A stretch of 64,000 nucleotides of DNA from Hibiscus mutabilis (GCA_019671005.1 CM033747.1:23835188-23899187); one strand, 5' to 3'; positions 12,906 through 25,458 are shown, numbered from the stretch's first letter. Numbers and translations are program-made. The notes: generated from the letters alone by a model not told the origin.

Positions 12906-15630
12906 TGTAACACCCCAAAACTTTGTTAAGCAGCATTAAGGTCATTTGGTACTAAGTTACTAGCTTAAAAGCTAACTTAGTGACTAAAATGACAAAAAAT
13001 GGAAAAGCTAGGATTTCATTAATTAGGAGCTTTAGTAAAGGAATTTTTGAGGTTTAAAGGTATCATAAGATAGAGAATAAGTAGATTAGGATATATGCAA
13101 AATTTGGTTGAAATCCGATAAAAATTGGAATGAGATTTGAAGGTTAAAGTTTAGTGACCAAAATGACAAGTTTTCAAAACTTGGGTGGTACAAGTTGAAA
13201 TATGAAAAGTTAAAGGACCAAAGTTGTAATTTCCCAAAAGTTAGGGGTTTTCATTTCATAAACAGATAGAGCACCTTAGGGTGTGGATCAAATGTGGAAT
13301 AACTGGTTTGATCTGATATTTTGATTTTGGAAAATAGCAGTCAAAGTTTAAGTAGAATTCGGGTATCCGGATCAAACTGGAAAATTTTGAAATTTTACTA
13401 TATGATAGAACAAGGATATAAAATCATTCCCAAGTTTTGGAAATATTTTTTTAGTTTGATTCAGGATGAATCCTATGATTTATTTTTTTAGTTCGAATCA
13501 GGAATTTATTTAGCAACTGATAAAATTATCGATAATTTTCGGTAAACCGGATCGAGCTAAAATTTTAGAGATGGTTCCATAGACCTTGGAAGATTTATAA
13601 AATATTATTTTATGGATATTTGGAGAGTTAAATAGTTGGGTTAAATTTATTTGACAGAAATAGCCTAGAATGGCAATTTTGTGAAAAAGTTGATTAGTAA
13701 AGGGTATTTTGGTCTTTTCACCCAAAAGGGACATTGAAGGAATTTTTAGATCTATTTAGTGGATGAATAGTGTCTGGTTGGAATCCAAATAAGTCTATTT
13801 GGAATGTTACAACATGGCAAACTAGTAAATAAGAGCTCAGTTGGGGACATTTTGGTAAATTGGAATAAAATGAATTTTATAATTATTTTTAATTATACAA
13901 ATGACTTATATATATGAAATATGAAGTTTTATCAATGAAATTTCATCTCCAAAACCGTGAAGAAAGAGGAGAAAAAAAAGGGAAATTTTGTAAGCTCAAT
14001 TTAAGCCCCAAATCTCGATTTTAAGCTTCCAATACGAATCGAGATCAAACAAGCAAAAAAAAGGAAAAGGTGGAGTAGAGATAAAGTAATCGAATTGAGT
14101 AATGCAAGGCAAAGGTTAGTGCATTTTTACCTATTTTATATATATGATATGAAGAAGACTTGTGATAAGTCGACCTTGATATTAATGAAAACATATATTG
14201 ATCAAAGTTATGCAAATGGCATGAAATATTAAATAGTATATGTGATACATTGATATGGCGTAAAGATTTATCTAAGATAAATTGGATTTTAGATATTGGG
14301 TATGAACTACCTAATATCGACTATATGATTTACATTTATGTATAATACAGCAATGACAAGTACATATGAAAAATTATGATAAAATATGGGATGTGAATTG
14401 CCCGTTTACATGAATGATAATGATTGATTGATAATGAAATGAAATGCCCAAGTATAATGATATGAGATTTCATGGTATAGTTGGATATCCAAAGAGTCCT
14501 TAGCAACAACATCATGCAAGTTATGTTATGTTTCATGTTTTGTGACTACTACGATGTCACATACACCTTGGGGACCCAAGACCTTGGTGTGCATCCTGAG
14601 GATACAAGCCCATAGTACTAATGGCACTAACAAGGTGCTTTAATGAGGAGCAAAGAGCGTCCTCGAATATGTACTCATCTGTCATGTTCAAGTTAGGCAC
14701 TACGGTGTCACTTCCACCTTGGGGACTCAAGCCCTTGGTGTGCACCCTGGGGATCCAAGCCTATAGTGCTAATGGCACTAACAAGGTGCTTTTATGAGGA
14801 GCAAAGAACGTTCTCGAGTACGTACTTATGTTCACGTTATGTTAGACACTATGGTGTCTTACCAAGATGACTCACGTACCTTGATCTCATATTATATACT
14901 TTGGGCTATCTTTAAAGAATGTTATATTGAAAATGATTACCTGATGATTGATGAATACTGATAGCATGATACTTATATCGGATATGTTACATGATATAAA
15001 TTGTACTGGAATCACTTGCCATTTTGCAGGAAAAGTATTACACTGTTAAATGACAGGGGAATGACTTTGATAAGTTTATTTTATATGATTCTTTACATTG
15101 AAACGATTTATTTAAAAATTATAGTTGTCTCACTAAGTGAATATTTAGCGTGTGCTGTTTCACACGTAGGTTATTAGAAACTTACCGGAAGATGAGTCAA
15201 GCATGTTGATCAAGCTGCGATCTACCAAACATCAGTGAGACATTCAAAATTTATGATATTCTCTAGTGGGCATTTATCAATTTATTCGATAGTTATTTTA
15301 AAGATAAAATTTTTTAATTGTTGTTTCACGTAATGACTTGAAATTCAAGAAAAGGGCCTAGGCAATATATCTAGTTTTCACCCTGAATTATATACCTATT
15401 TTAATAACTGATTAACATGTTTTATAAACTAATTCAGGGTCAAAACTAGCTAACTACATATAGGTTACATGTTCATTGATACCGAGAAAGGTTTAAAAAT
15501 TTTCATACTAGTTTGGTGTCAAATGAATATGTAAAAAAAAAAGAAATTTACGAGTATGAAATTCTATCAAAAAATTTAGTGACATCCTTAATGTGTATTC
15601 GTACTACGAGTATACGTTTAGGGTGTTAGA
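12906..15630 (+). mobile_element. Solo LTR of a Ty3/gypsy element
   Basis: A 2,725-bp sequence starting TGTAACACCCC and ending GGGTGTTAGA (last CA mutated to GA). It is flanked by a perfect 5-bp target duplication AACTG (12901-12905, 15631-15635). There is no internal region, primer site or second LTR, so it is the product of LTR-LTR recombination. It carries a tandem repeat at 14549-14870. Strand is inferred from the position of the 'agtgaccaaaatg' segment shared with other LTRs and is less sure than the boundaries. Confidence 0.88.
14549..14870. repeat. ~150-bp tandem repeat inside the solo LTR
   Basis: Two full copies and the start of a third begin near 14551, 14702 and 14851. Each carries a 'cttggggacycaag' segment and a 'ggcactaacaaggtgctt' segment. 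Copies differ at several bases. Confidence 0.85.
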
Positions 15631-15635
15631 AACTG

Positions 15636-16060
15636 GTTCAGACTTTGCGGTTAGCCTTTGCAGAAAAATTGAGAGGTTCATAATAAGAAGAACTTGTTCA
15701 AGATTTCTAAGGAGGAAGATACATAATGTTCAGGGGAAAGATGTAAAAGTTCACAATGAGAAGAACTTGTTTGTGTTTTCTAGAAGAAGAAGAAGAAAAG
15801 GTCAGGAGATCATAATGAGAAGAGCTCGTGGATCAACATTTTAGAAGAATGAATAGTTCATAATGAAAAGAACTAGTTCAGACTTCGGTTTAGCCTTGAT
15901 AGAAGGATTGGGAAGTTCATAATGAGAAGAGCTTGTTCAAGCTTTCTAAAGGGGGAAGAGAGTGGAAATTCATAATAAGAAAAACTTGTAGCTCAAAGCG
16001 ACAGATAGACGGTTCAAACAAAATTCTTGTCTTTTCAGTCTTTGCCCAATTCTCGTTTCA
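15636..16060 (+). repeat. Tandem repeats of Tat-1 3' region, second part
   Basis: Six or more copies of a segment like GTTCATAATGAGAAGAACTTG lie near 15666, 15747, 15808, 15857, 15914 and 15968, 50 to 80 bases apart. With 12340-12745 they form one repeat-rich 3' region that the solo LTR interrupted. Confidence 0.75.
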
Positions 16061-16063
16061 CAT

Positions 16064-16084
16064 CAATGAGAAAAGAACAACAGC
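16064..16084 (+). other. Polypurine tract of Tat-1
   Basis: The purine-rich segment (ATGAGAAAAGAACAACAGC) directly precedes an LTR start TGTAATACCC. The same arrangement with clear similarity precedes the 3' LTR of Tat-2 (GAGCAAAGAGGGGCAGC, then TGTTGTACCC at 44892), which supports this border. Confidence 0.75.
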
Positions 16085-19000
16085 TGTAATACCCAAAGTT
16101 TACCCAGTTATACCTATATATATATTACAATCTCTATAAATAACTAAATGATCCAATATTAAGTATAATAAACCCAAATTCTTAAATACATTTATGTAAT
16201 GTCCATTCTACATCCAAAATCCCAAATTATATGATAAAGCCCAAATCCTATTTTATTACAATTGTTTCCCGCCGTGCGCCACTGACGATCATCGTCTGTC
16301 GGTGGCCGTAAATCAAAAAGTTTGGGCTTTTCGACTCCTCTTCACCTCCTAAACACAAATCCAGGCTTGGATTTTCTAAGGAAAACTCCTACACGCGTAG
16401 ATCAACAAAGAAAGTGAGGTATATTTCCTTTTTATTTTTTTGAAAAAATTGCCCTTTTCTTCTTTATTCAAACTGTTTTTATTTTTTATTTTTTACTTTT
16501 AACTCTAAAATCTCTAGTTTATTTTGAACCGATTCTTTTTCATTCGAAAAATTCTCTCTTTTTTATTCACCGAACCCTCTTTTACAGATTTGTGTTTGGG
16601 TTTTTATAACCCTTTTGATACATACATAAAGGATATAAAAAATTACAAATTGTGATTTGATGATTTTTTTTTCTTTCCGTTTTGCAGGTCTGACTTGGAC
16701 GGCAGCTTGGGCGGTGGCCAGGCAAGTGGATGGTGCACGTGGCCATTAGCGTCGCGCGTAGTGGCCACGCGCGGGGATGTGAAGGGACATGGGCAGCGAC
16801 CAGCAGGGCAAGTAGGGATGGGCATTTGAACCAGAGCCGACGGGTTTTGACTCGACCCGATCTGATAGGGTTAGGTTTTTTATGAAATAATCGGGTTCAG
16901 GTCGGGTGCAACATATCAAGCTGTCGAAGTTGGGTCAGAGTTGGGTTTAAGAAGAAAAAAACCCTACCTGACTCGGGCATAATTAAAATAATTAAAATAT
17001 TTTTAGGGTTTTTATTACCCTTTTGAAGTAATATGGCACGGATTATGCTTCTCTATCCCTTAGCTGGCACCAGTTGGGGATGATGTCACCTATGTGACAT
17101 CATCCATGATGTCACAATCCACCATCACCTCTATAAAGAAGGAGAGAGTGTGTGTAAAAAACTAGAAAATATTAGCTTTTAAAAATATAAAATAATTAAA
17201 ATAATAAATGAGGGGAGAGAGATTTACCCTCAGGAGCCAAACCACACCATGGGAAGTTGAACTGTCGTCGGATGATTGGTCCCTGAAATTATCGTTGAAG
17301 AAGGAGAAGAGACACTAAAATCAAACGGATAGCACGAAGATCGAAGGTAATTCATTCTTTCGAGCCACCATTTTGAATCTATAAAAAATAAGAAAATATT
17401 AGCTTTTAAAAATATATATACGAACTGAAATGAGATGAAATCTAAAAATTTATGGAGAGAGTTTGTTTCGGTAGGAAATGTTGTGGTAGCCGGAGTGTTT
17501 ATGAGAGTTCGAGGTGGAGTCGAAGAGAGGCGGTTAAGGGTAGATCTAGACTTTTAGGCCAGGAAAAGGGGAGATCCTGACGAATCGGGCTAGTTTTTAG
17601 GTTTAGGGTAAAATATTGAAATTTTTAGCGTTTGGCGCGATGGAGGACGAAGTTCAAAAATTACCTTGAGACGGCCGAGAGTTGACTCCTGGCGGCCGGT
17701 GAATAGGTAAAAGTTTCCTGGAAGGTGGTCGGTTAGTTCATCATGGCGGTGACCACGGCTGTTGGTAGTCGTGTTCTTCAAAGTTCTTCATGTTCATGAA
17801 GAACGCTAAAGAAAATGGTAGGTTTTGATCGTAATAAGTTTGGTTTCTAGAAAATTTATGTGTTGGGATTGAGAGCATTTTAGAGAGAGAGAATGTAATA
17901 TAGTTGAGGAGAGAGAGTGAAGTGGGGAAAAGGCTGAATTTAACCTAGGTGTTAGCCTTTTATAGGCTCGCGGGAGCGGCATCGTTTTGTTGCCAGGCCA
18001 TTTTGACTCGCGAGTTTTAAACGGGCCAGATATTAGATTTGTGTCCAGGTTATCCGGATCTTGTAATTGGGCCTCAAGATTTTGTAATCCTTCTAATTTA
18101 GTCCCCATTATAAATAAAATCAAAATTTTAGTTTCCAATTTGTTCAATTTAGTCCGTTTTTAATTTAATTTCTTTATTTAATTGCAATTTATATTCCAAT
18201 ATATTTGTCGTGTGATTTAATTAATGCATGTAATATTTTAGGAAACTTTAAAAAACCTAGTTTAATTTAATTAATATAGAGAGAGCCTTAGTTTTAGGTT
18301 CTTATTAGGCTTTAATAATTCAAATTAGGTAGATAATTATAGAAAATTAGTGAGTATTGAGTGGGAAATTTTGGAGTTTCAAATTTGAATGATGTCCTAA
18401 CATAATGGGATGTTGTTCAACATGAGCTCTTAAATAGAATACTTAATATTCATTAAAACCCTAGAAAATTGAGAAATAATTTAAATTAATTAGTTAGAGC
18501 CTTAATAAGATTAGAACTTTAAATAATGAGAATAATTAATTATTATGAGAATATTATCTAGAATTTTGGAGTTTAAATATGGATGGTGCAAGTGTAATTG
18601 GGTGTTATCTCATATAAACTTTGAAATTAAATAATATTCATAGATTAAATAACATATGAATTTAAATTAGAACCTTTTTAGATTAATACTTATAATGAAC
18701 TAGACTATAATTAATCATACATAAAACGTTTTATATGTGAGATATATTTTTGGAATATGAATAGAGGTGACCTGAGCGTATAGTGGTGCTTCCAATTTAT
18801 TCGAAGAAAAAATATATTTCCTTATAAAAGGAATATTTTAATTTAGAACATAAACCCAGTTAATAATTAGTGATTAAATTAAATTCGAATTGTTATTCAA
18901 AAATGTCAATATGCCACACAAAATTAAAGGTACCAATATCGGGCGCTTGTGGGGGTGATACTCCTTCCCCACACGTAATTGACTTCCAAACCCCAAATTT

Positions 19001-19140
19001 TAAAAAAAGAATATATGGTTGTTTTGTGGTGTCCGGTCTACCAAAGTCACCGATGGCGATTCCAAACTTTTCAAAATCAAAGTTTAACAGAAAATATCCT
19101 AATTTCCAAAATTAATTGTCCAAGCTATTTTTATCGGTTA
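16085..19140 (+). repeat. 3' LTR of Tat-1 (right border approximate)
   Basis: It starts TGTAATACCC. Its last part (18920-19140) resembles the end of the Tat-2 LTR (39480-39720): the segments CTCCTTCCCCACACGTAA and a GTGTCCGGTCTACCAAAGT-like stretch are shared. The middle (17030-18900) is AT-rich. It includes a repeated AGAAAATATTAGCTTTTAAA segment (17163 and 17391) and weak ~190-bp repeats near 18360-18780. A stretch in inverted orientation lies at 16267-17030. No clean right end or target duplication was found. Confidence 0.6.
16267..17030 (-). repeat. Inverted fragment of a Tat-2-type LTR, including part of a hAT MITE
   Basis: The reverse complement of this stretch matches 37777-38545 of the Tat-2 5' LTR (about 90% over a 115-base sample). 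It includes the boundary between LTR and hAT MITE at exactly the same site (TAGGGATGGGCA at 16813, preceded by AGGGCAAG). It is cut off inside the MITE near 17030. It sits in the opposite orientation within the Tat-1 LTR. Confidence 0.8.
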
Positions 19141-19629
19141 AAAATGGTTTCGGCATAAGGGTAGGAGTTTCATTGGAAATAAAATTTTTGAATTATCTGA
19201 ATTCATTTTAAATAAAATTCATTAATTAAATCGCATTATCACAATAATATATAAATTAAAAGATAATTTCTTATCATATATTTATTGTCTTAATTTCAAA
19301 ATATTCAAAAAATAATATCCAAATTTAAAGATAATATCTGATCATTTTTCCTTTTATTTGAGATATTAAAAATGCTATATTTAAGGAAAAATTATCACGT
19401 GGTGGGTTAAAATATCCGCAAGCTTTTCATTTTTTCTTTAACGCAATTCATAACTAGCCTACTTTGAGTATCATTTTCTCATTCGTCACTGACCCGTTTT
19501 GAGCGTTTCAGATATCATTGTAAAAGTCTCATGGAGTAGAATATGAAGCCGTAATTTTATTATTCGAATCTTCACATTTACCTATAGAAATATGTGTCAA
19601 AGTTTCTAATTTATCATATTTTTTCCGAC
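19141..19629. other. AT-rich spacer upstream of the PECT1 exon
   Basis: No repeat or gene is recognised. It would hold the promoter and 5' UTR (or a 5' UTR intron) of the exon at 19630 if that gene were functional. I see no convincing core promoter. Confidence 0.3.
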
Positions 19630-19985
19630 ATGGAATACGAGAGTCGCAACTGGATTTGGGATGGGTTGTATTACTGCCCACATCTGTTTGGCGGCCTAAT
19701 GCTAATGGATGCTTTGCTTGGTTTGTTCACCACTTATTTCGGTGGAATTGGACTTTTCCCATTGTCCTATGTTTGGTCGGATTCAGGAGTCTTCCACGAG
19801 AAGAAGTTTGAGAAGAAGCGCATTCGGGTTTACATGGATGAGTGGTTTGATCTCGTGCATTATGGCCATGCCAATGCGTTGAGGCAAGCTAAGGCTTTGA
19901 GAGATGAATTGGTGGTAGGTGTTGTAAGTGATGAGGAGATTATTGCTAATAAAGGCCCTCCTGTTCTTCCCATGGAAGAGAGGTA
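19630..19985 (+). pseudogene. PECT1: First exon of ethanolamine-phosphate cytidylyltransferase (PECT1), probably a fragment
   Basis: PECT converts phosphoethanolamine and CTP to CDP-ethanolamine in the Kennedy pathway for phosphatidylethanolamine. The exon encodes an N-terminal hydrophobic segment (YYCPHLFGGLMLMDALLG then FTTYFGGIG), a basic linker, and the start of the first cytidylyltransferase domain: RVYMD..FD..HYGHANALRQA, VVGVVSDEEI and NKGPPV, which holds the HxGH CTP-binding motif. A GT donor follows (GAG AG|GTACTA). The start at 19630 was chosen because family similarity begins there; an upstream in-frame ATG at 19594 is possible. The residues between VYMD and FD are Glu-Trp, where the family as I know it has Gly-Cys, and WVDEV-type second-exon sequence was not found downstream to 21137 or in 26957-30128. 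It is more likely a truncated duplicate than a working gene. Confidence 0.8.
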
Positions 19986-20345
19986 CTAATTCAAGTCTGT
20001 TGTTTTCATTTGATTATCTGTAGTTCATTTATGCCTTGTTCTATTTGTGTTCTATACATGTAAGCCACAACACTGTTTTGAATCTTCCTTAACTGTGTTA
20101 AAGTTTCAATCACATGGAAAGTATTCACAATGTCTTAGCTTATTAATAAAAGTTCTGAAGACAAGTACAGCTCAAAAACTGTGATGTAAGAATATATTTG
20201 TTGAAAGAAAACAGTGAGGAAAATGATTATGTATATATATGGGGGGTGTATACATGTATATACATACATAATTACATATAAATGCATGTGTGTGTATTCA
20301 TCCAAATCTGGAAGTACGGGAACTAAGAAGCCAAATAAATAAATA
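19986..20345. other. Intron-like AT-rich sequence after the PECT1 exon
   Basis: It starts with a GT donor and contains T-rich and (TA)/(TG) stretches. No further coding exon is visible. Confidence 0.4.
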
Positions 20346-20741
20346 CTCCTCCGTCCCATTTATTTTGTCCAATGTTAACTTTTCACACAATTTTAAGAAG
20401 AAAAAGTGTGTAAGAATGTGTAAGAAATATGATGTAAAATAATTGAAACGACAATTTTATCCTTAAAAAGTTGAATTTTATTTTGTTGGGAAACTAAAAA
20501 AATGTATAAAGGGAAATGTGCCTTATAAAAGTTGATTTTTTTCAATGAGACATTTTAAGTGGGACAATTTCAAAACACAAAAGGGACAGAGGGAAACTAA
20601 AAAGTTAAATTTTGTTTTGTTGGGAAACTAAAAAAAGTATAAAGAGAAATGTGCCTTATAAAAATTGATTTTTTCAATGAGACATTTTAAGTGAGACAAT
20701 TTCAAAACACAAAAGGGACATATTGAGTGGGACAGAGGGAG
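20346..20741. mobile_element. Stowaway-like MITE with an internal duplication
   Basis: The terminal inverted repeats are CTCCTCCGTCCCATTT at the left and ..GGGACAGAGGGAG at the right. TA lies on both sides (20344-20345, 20742-20743), as for Tc1/mariner Stowaway MITEs. The interior has a duplicated stretch of 134-bp period (for example GTTGGGAAACTA at 20485 and 20619). No protein is encoded. Confidence 0.8.
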
Positions 20742-20748
20742 TAATAGT

Positions 20749-20761
20749 GATAGATAGATAT

Positions 20762-20804
<43 letters not shown>
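20749..20804. repeat. (TAGA)n microsatellite
   Basis: About 13 uninterrupted or nearly uninterrupted tetranucleotide units lie right beside the MITE. Confidence 0.95.
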
Positions 20805-21137
20805 TTTTAGAATCAAACTTTTTTATGCGTGTTATATAAGTTAATGAACAACATGGATTGCAGTGGCTAGTTATCTGGTGTAACAATTCATTTTCAAGAG
20901 CATGTATGTTAGAAGGCTGTATACATAAATTTACGTAAGGTGTCTCCAGCATAGATATTGTTGGTAGTAAAAATTCGCATGAGATGTGTTTAAGATTCCT
21001 TTTGTTGGATCCCTTTCATTTACTAGATTCTGTAAAGTTCAATTTTTGAATGTGTTTTAAGTAAAGAGAGAAAAGATATTCCAACAGAGAGAAAAAGTTT
21101 TTTGTATTTTCTGATTCTCAAATTTGTACAAGGTGAG

Positions 21138-22614
21138 TGATAAGTGTTCAAAAGTACTATTTTTATTACCCTTTTTACTCATATTATTGTTAGACTTAAG
21201 CTCATATTAGTTGCATAATTAGTTATTCATGCATTAATTCATGTTTCTTTCCATTGTTGAGCTTGATTACATAACTTGGTGATTTTTGTGGAAAAAGATG
21301 CTGCTTTGGTGTGTTTTTGTGTGTGTATGTGCAGGATCACTTGCCAAAGCAATGCCAAGCTAGTTGCTAGGGCAATGCATGAAGGATACGCCGAGCCAGT
21401 TGCCATGGCAATTGTCGACAAAGAGAAGATGCAATAGGGATGTCGAAATTAATGACTAGACAAGCCCAAGATGACGTGGAGCAAAGCCCAAACCCAAAGG
21501 AATGTGATTGCCATGCAGAGATTAAAGAAGAATTAAATTCCAAGAAGATAGGAGAAGTTCTGGTAGGAATACAATTATAATAAAGAATTATATTCTTTAA
21601 AGATAATTTAATTCCAACTCAAACTCATCCTCAAAGAAGGACTTTGGCCTAGCCCTATAAATAACAAGGAGATTTCGACAATCCATATAGAGAAAAATAG
21701 AGAAATTTCGACAAGAGAGCATTAGAGGAAATTTCGACTTATTCTTCTTCTTTGCTTCCATTAGATTCATGGTTTGGGGATTATTCTTTGTATATCTTTT
21801 GAACCCAACCATGAACTAACTTGATCGGGTGGGGTTATTGTGTTTTGTTGTTGTGAGAAACAATTGGATTTTGTTTAGGTAATAAGAGTTTGCACTTTTC
21901 TATTCAAGGTTTACTCATTCTTGGCTTTTATTCTTGTTTTGCAGTGAATTGGGAGAGGATCTCGTAACTTCATCTATTTATCTAATATCGGAGAGTTAGA
22001 TTCAAGAAACGAATGAGTATGGTCTTTATTCAATCTATTGATGGTGAAGATTAATCCGGCTTAGGAATAAGTTAAGGATTTCAACGGCTAAGAGGAGCGC
22101 AAGATTGGTTGTTGTTCACCCTTGATTCACGCAGGGATGTATTATCAAGACATGCACAAGTAACTAGAGTTTCGACTTAGGGATAAGAAGAAACCATTGA
22201 AGAACGCCACCGAACCTTGAAGTTGCTGCCCGGACGCCCAAGTAGTTGCCCAGCTAGTTGCCCGGGCAACCATCGATTAGTTGCCAAGGCAACCCGCACG
22301 TAAAGTTGCCACGGCAACCGAGTTGCCGTGCACTCTTTTACCAAGACGATCCAATCGGCTATCACACCTCAACTCACGATAACCTGGCCTATCTCTCTCT
22401 TTTTCTTTAATCTATTCTTTTAGTTTATTGCTCTTAGTTTACTCGTTAATTAGAACTCCTATTATCAATTGTGTTTTTACTTTTCACAAAGTCAAAGAAC
22501 TTAAGCAAAGTGGCCCAAACCAATCCTTGTGGAGACGATACTCGATACTCATATCACTTTATTACTTGCGACGTGTATACTTGCACATTTGCGTAGCACT
22601 TATCACACGCAACA
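21138..22614 (+). repeat. 5' LTR of element B
   Basis: It starts TGATAAGTGTTC and ends CACACGCAACA. It contains TTGCCNNGGCAA palindromes at 21400, 22258, 22281 and 22306. The 'cctataaataacaagg' segment near 21654 is a possible TATA region of the LTR promoter. Confidence 0.92.
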
Positions 22615-22620
22615 AGTTTT

Positions 22621-22638
22621 TGGCGCCGTTGCTGGGGA
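22621..22638 (+). other. Primer binding site of element B (tRNA-Asp type)
   Basis: TGGCGCCGTTGCTGGGGA lies six bases after the LTR end. It is one base away from the complement of the tRNA-Asp 3' end, the primer site typical of Athila elements. Confidence 0.88.
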
Positions 22639-22769
22639 TTGGCAATTGGTGTTTGTTGTTTTTGTTATTGCATTTTTTTTCTATTAGTTTTACTAACTTT
22701 TCTTTTTGTTTGTTTTATCAAAAAAAAAAAAAAAAAAAAAAGGTGCGCTTCAAGTTAAGGAACATCAAC

Positions 22770-24210
22770 ATGTCGGGAAATAAAAGCCAATCTATTCGAG
22801 AGATGATGTTGGAAGATATGAATCAATCCAATCAAGAGTTCCTTGCACCCTTTGATGATTACCTATACCAACCGAGAAAAGCCCAAAGAACTTATACAAT
22901 GGAAAAATCTTGTGCTATGTGTGGAGAACATCATGTGTTTGAAAATTGCCCTCACATTTTCGGTGCATATAACTACATGGAGGACCATAGAGGGAACCAG
23001 CAGCAAAATTCTTCATGGTATGGTCAAAAAGCTCAAAATTTTTTTTACCATAACAATTTTGCCGCAGCAACAGATACGCTATGGCAATGTAGTCCTTTTC
23101 AAGAGCATTCCAATTCCTTGGAGGAAACGTTACTAGCTTCCTTGGCTAGACTTGACGGATCAATTGAAGAGATTCGAGAACTATCAAAATCTATGGATAC
23201 GAGGATAGCTTAGTGGGATGCAACCTTAGGGGATCCAGAAGATCAATTGGGGAGATCCACATATGTCATGGATAACATGCACCAACAATTCATTCCTAGG
23301 GATACTGACGTCCCAAGGCAAGAGGATAAGGAGCAATACAAAGAAATCTCTCTGATGTGTGAGGAACAACTAGAACCTCAAAGTCAAGAGGATGCCAATG
23401 AGAGAGACTGCCCAACACATGATGAGCTTGAACAACAAATTGCCTCGGTAATGATTGAGGAGCCTGAACAGAGCAATGCCGCGACAACACTCGGTGAAGC
23501 TGAGAACAACAATACTACAGCAAATTCTGAGGAACCTGCTGCCCAGAAAGTTATAACTTTGATGTTGGAGCAGGAATGTGTAGATTGCTCTCATCTACAA
23601 TTGCCACGGCAATTACACGACCACATGCAAGATCAACGAGATGATAATACTTTGCCAATGGAATATGAGCAGGTAATAGTTGAACCTTTTGAATTCTTTA
23701 AAAACTCACCTCATCCATTGCAGGTATGTCTTGAGGAACCGAGGTTGGTAGATTTGAAGCCATCGAAATCTCTACTGATGGAGATGTTTGAGAGGCCAAA
23801 AGAAAAAAGTGTTTGGATTCATAAAGCTCCTCAGAAAATTGATTCTTCCCTTGACTTAAAGAAAAATTTGACAACTGATTGCCACGGCAATTGGCTTGAG
23901 CAGCAATTGTCACGACAACAAATGCTACATCCAACCATGATAGAAGTCGACAAGAATGAGGTAATTGAATGGTTGAGAATGGATATAATTTTTCCTATTA
24001 ATATATTTGTGCCTTCAGGAATAGTAGCAAGGTGGAGAGTATACATGGACTACAAGCGAGCAAAGAAGAAAAACACCTCCACCATGGTAACGCAAAAGGG
24101 AGTAGTGGCAAGCACATTGGCCAAACTCTTTTTGGGCAATATTATCACCCGATGGAGGGTGCGGATGGACTATAAGAAGTATCGAAAACGGCAACTACTG
24201 ATACATTTAT
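22770..24210 (+). pseudogene. gag / pol remnant of element B
   Basis: The open frame starts at ATG 22770, after an A-run of about 22 bases in the leader. It carries a single finger-like motif (CAMCGEHHVFENC) and is stopped at 23211 by a TAG where element C has CAG. It continues in frame from 23247 as a long acidic, Glu/Gln-rich region. It ends in fragments recalling the RT N-terminus (EVIEWLRMDIIFPI, WRV.MDYK, twice in tandem). The catalytic YMDD region is deleted. Short LPRQL-type peptides in the frame come from TTGCCNNGGCAA palindromes at 23601 and 23879. It cannot supply pol functions. Confidence 0.75.
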
Positions 24211-25001
24211 TTTTATTTTTTGAACTATTTTGTTCTATTATTTTTTGTTATTTTTTCTATTTATTTTTTAGGATATATTTTATTTTTCTTCATTATCTTT
24301 AGTTTCTAGGTTTTCTTTATTTTCTTTTCCACAAAAAGACTCACAACCACCATGATAAGGAAATTTACTGTCGACTACTCGCCACAGCAACCACAACAGA
24401 AACTGGCGATGCCCAGGCAACAACAATGGCTTCGGCAACTACTGATGCACATGCAAGTAAACCTGCCTCGGCAAACATGGATCAAACCAAAGCAATGCTA
24501 TTCACGCGGTACCAGCCACAAGCATTCAACCACCGATCAGAAATTGAATCAAGCAAACGGCACGAAGGAAACTCATCACTCGAGGTGACGACCTCTCCGA
24601 CTAACTCATTTCATTTAGTTTCTTTTAAATTTTATTTCACTCTTACATGCATTGAGGACAATGCTTCTCTCGAGTTTGGGGGGGTGTTGATTTCTAGTTA
24701 GTTTCATGTTTAGTTGCATTCATCTTTAGTAATCACATATAGGTTACATATGTTACTTGCCATGCCTTTAATTGGATTTAATTGCTTAAGACTTGTTGAA
24801 TATCCAATGATGAATTTTTGCCACTACGCTTAATTGAAATAACCTTTAATTTTAGGATTGCATGAAAAGAACTTAGAATTTTACTATGATGCTGAATTTT
24901 TTTTACACGGTTGTGGGTTGTTGATTCAAAGAAACGTAGTGAACTTAGGTTGCTTAAAATTTGGGTAAATTTAAAATTGAAAATTAAAAGTTAATTTCTT
25001 G
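24211..25001 (+). mobile_element. Element B, 3' non-coding region
   Basis: A pyrimidine-rich stretch (24200-24330) is followed by sequence matching 53815-54060 of element C on the other strand, including Gln-rich short frames rich in CAGCAACC/GGCAACAA. The integrase present in C is absent, so the deletion junction lies near 24200-24350. Confidence 0.6.
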
Positions 25002-25182
25002 CTAGAGGTGCCCAAAACTGGCTCTAGTAGTAAATACACTTTCTTGCTAGAGGTGCCCGAAACTGGCTCTAGTAGTTAATGCACATTAAAGAATCGCTAG
25101 AGGTGCCCAAAATTGGCTCTAGTCGACTAAAATAAAATGAGGAATTGCTTACTTTGCTAGAGGTGCCCGAAATTGGCTCTAG
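25002..25182 (+). repeat. Four copies of a 26-bp hairpin-forming unit, element B
   Basis: Units at 25002-25027, 25047-25072, 25097-25122 and 25157-25182 each begin CTAGAGGTGCCC and end GGCTCTAG. The ends can pair (CTAGA with TCTAG, GCC with GGC). Spacers are unrelated to each other. The same four-unit set is present in element C. Confidence 0.9.
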
Positions 25183-25458
25183 TGAAAATAAAAATAAATG
25201 CCCCGATAATTAAATTAATAAAAGCCTGTAGATCACATAGAATCTTGAAAATCAACTTGTTCACAACTACGCACACACATTGTCACGAGCACTATAGTTT
25301 GGTTCCGGGTAATTTTTGTGATATCCGAAAAATTAAAAGGTGATCATACTTTGTGACACGGTTCCGAGGTTTGAATTCAAGTTTGAAGCATGTCTTTGAT
25401 GATTAAAGTCTTGGCAGGTAATTGTTAGTTTGCATTGCTTGAGGACAAGCAATAGTTC

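Noticed and set aside
17590..18147. Two minus-strand open frames in the Tat-1 LTR
   Set aside because: No domain or codon bias; they overlap AT-rich LTR sequence.
22428..22769. Open frame running from the LTR of element B through the primer site into gag
   Set aside because: It reads through LTR, primer binding site and an A-run; similarity to gag begins only at ATG 22770.
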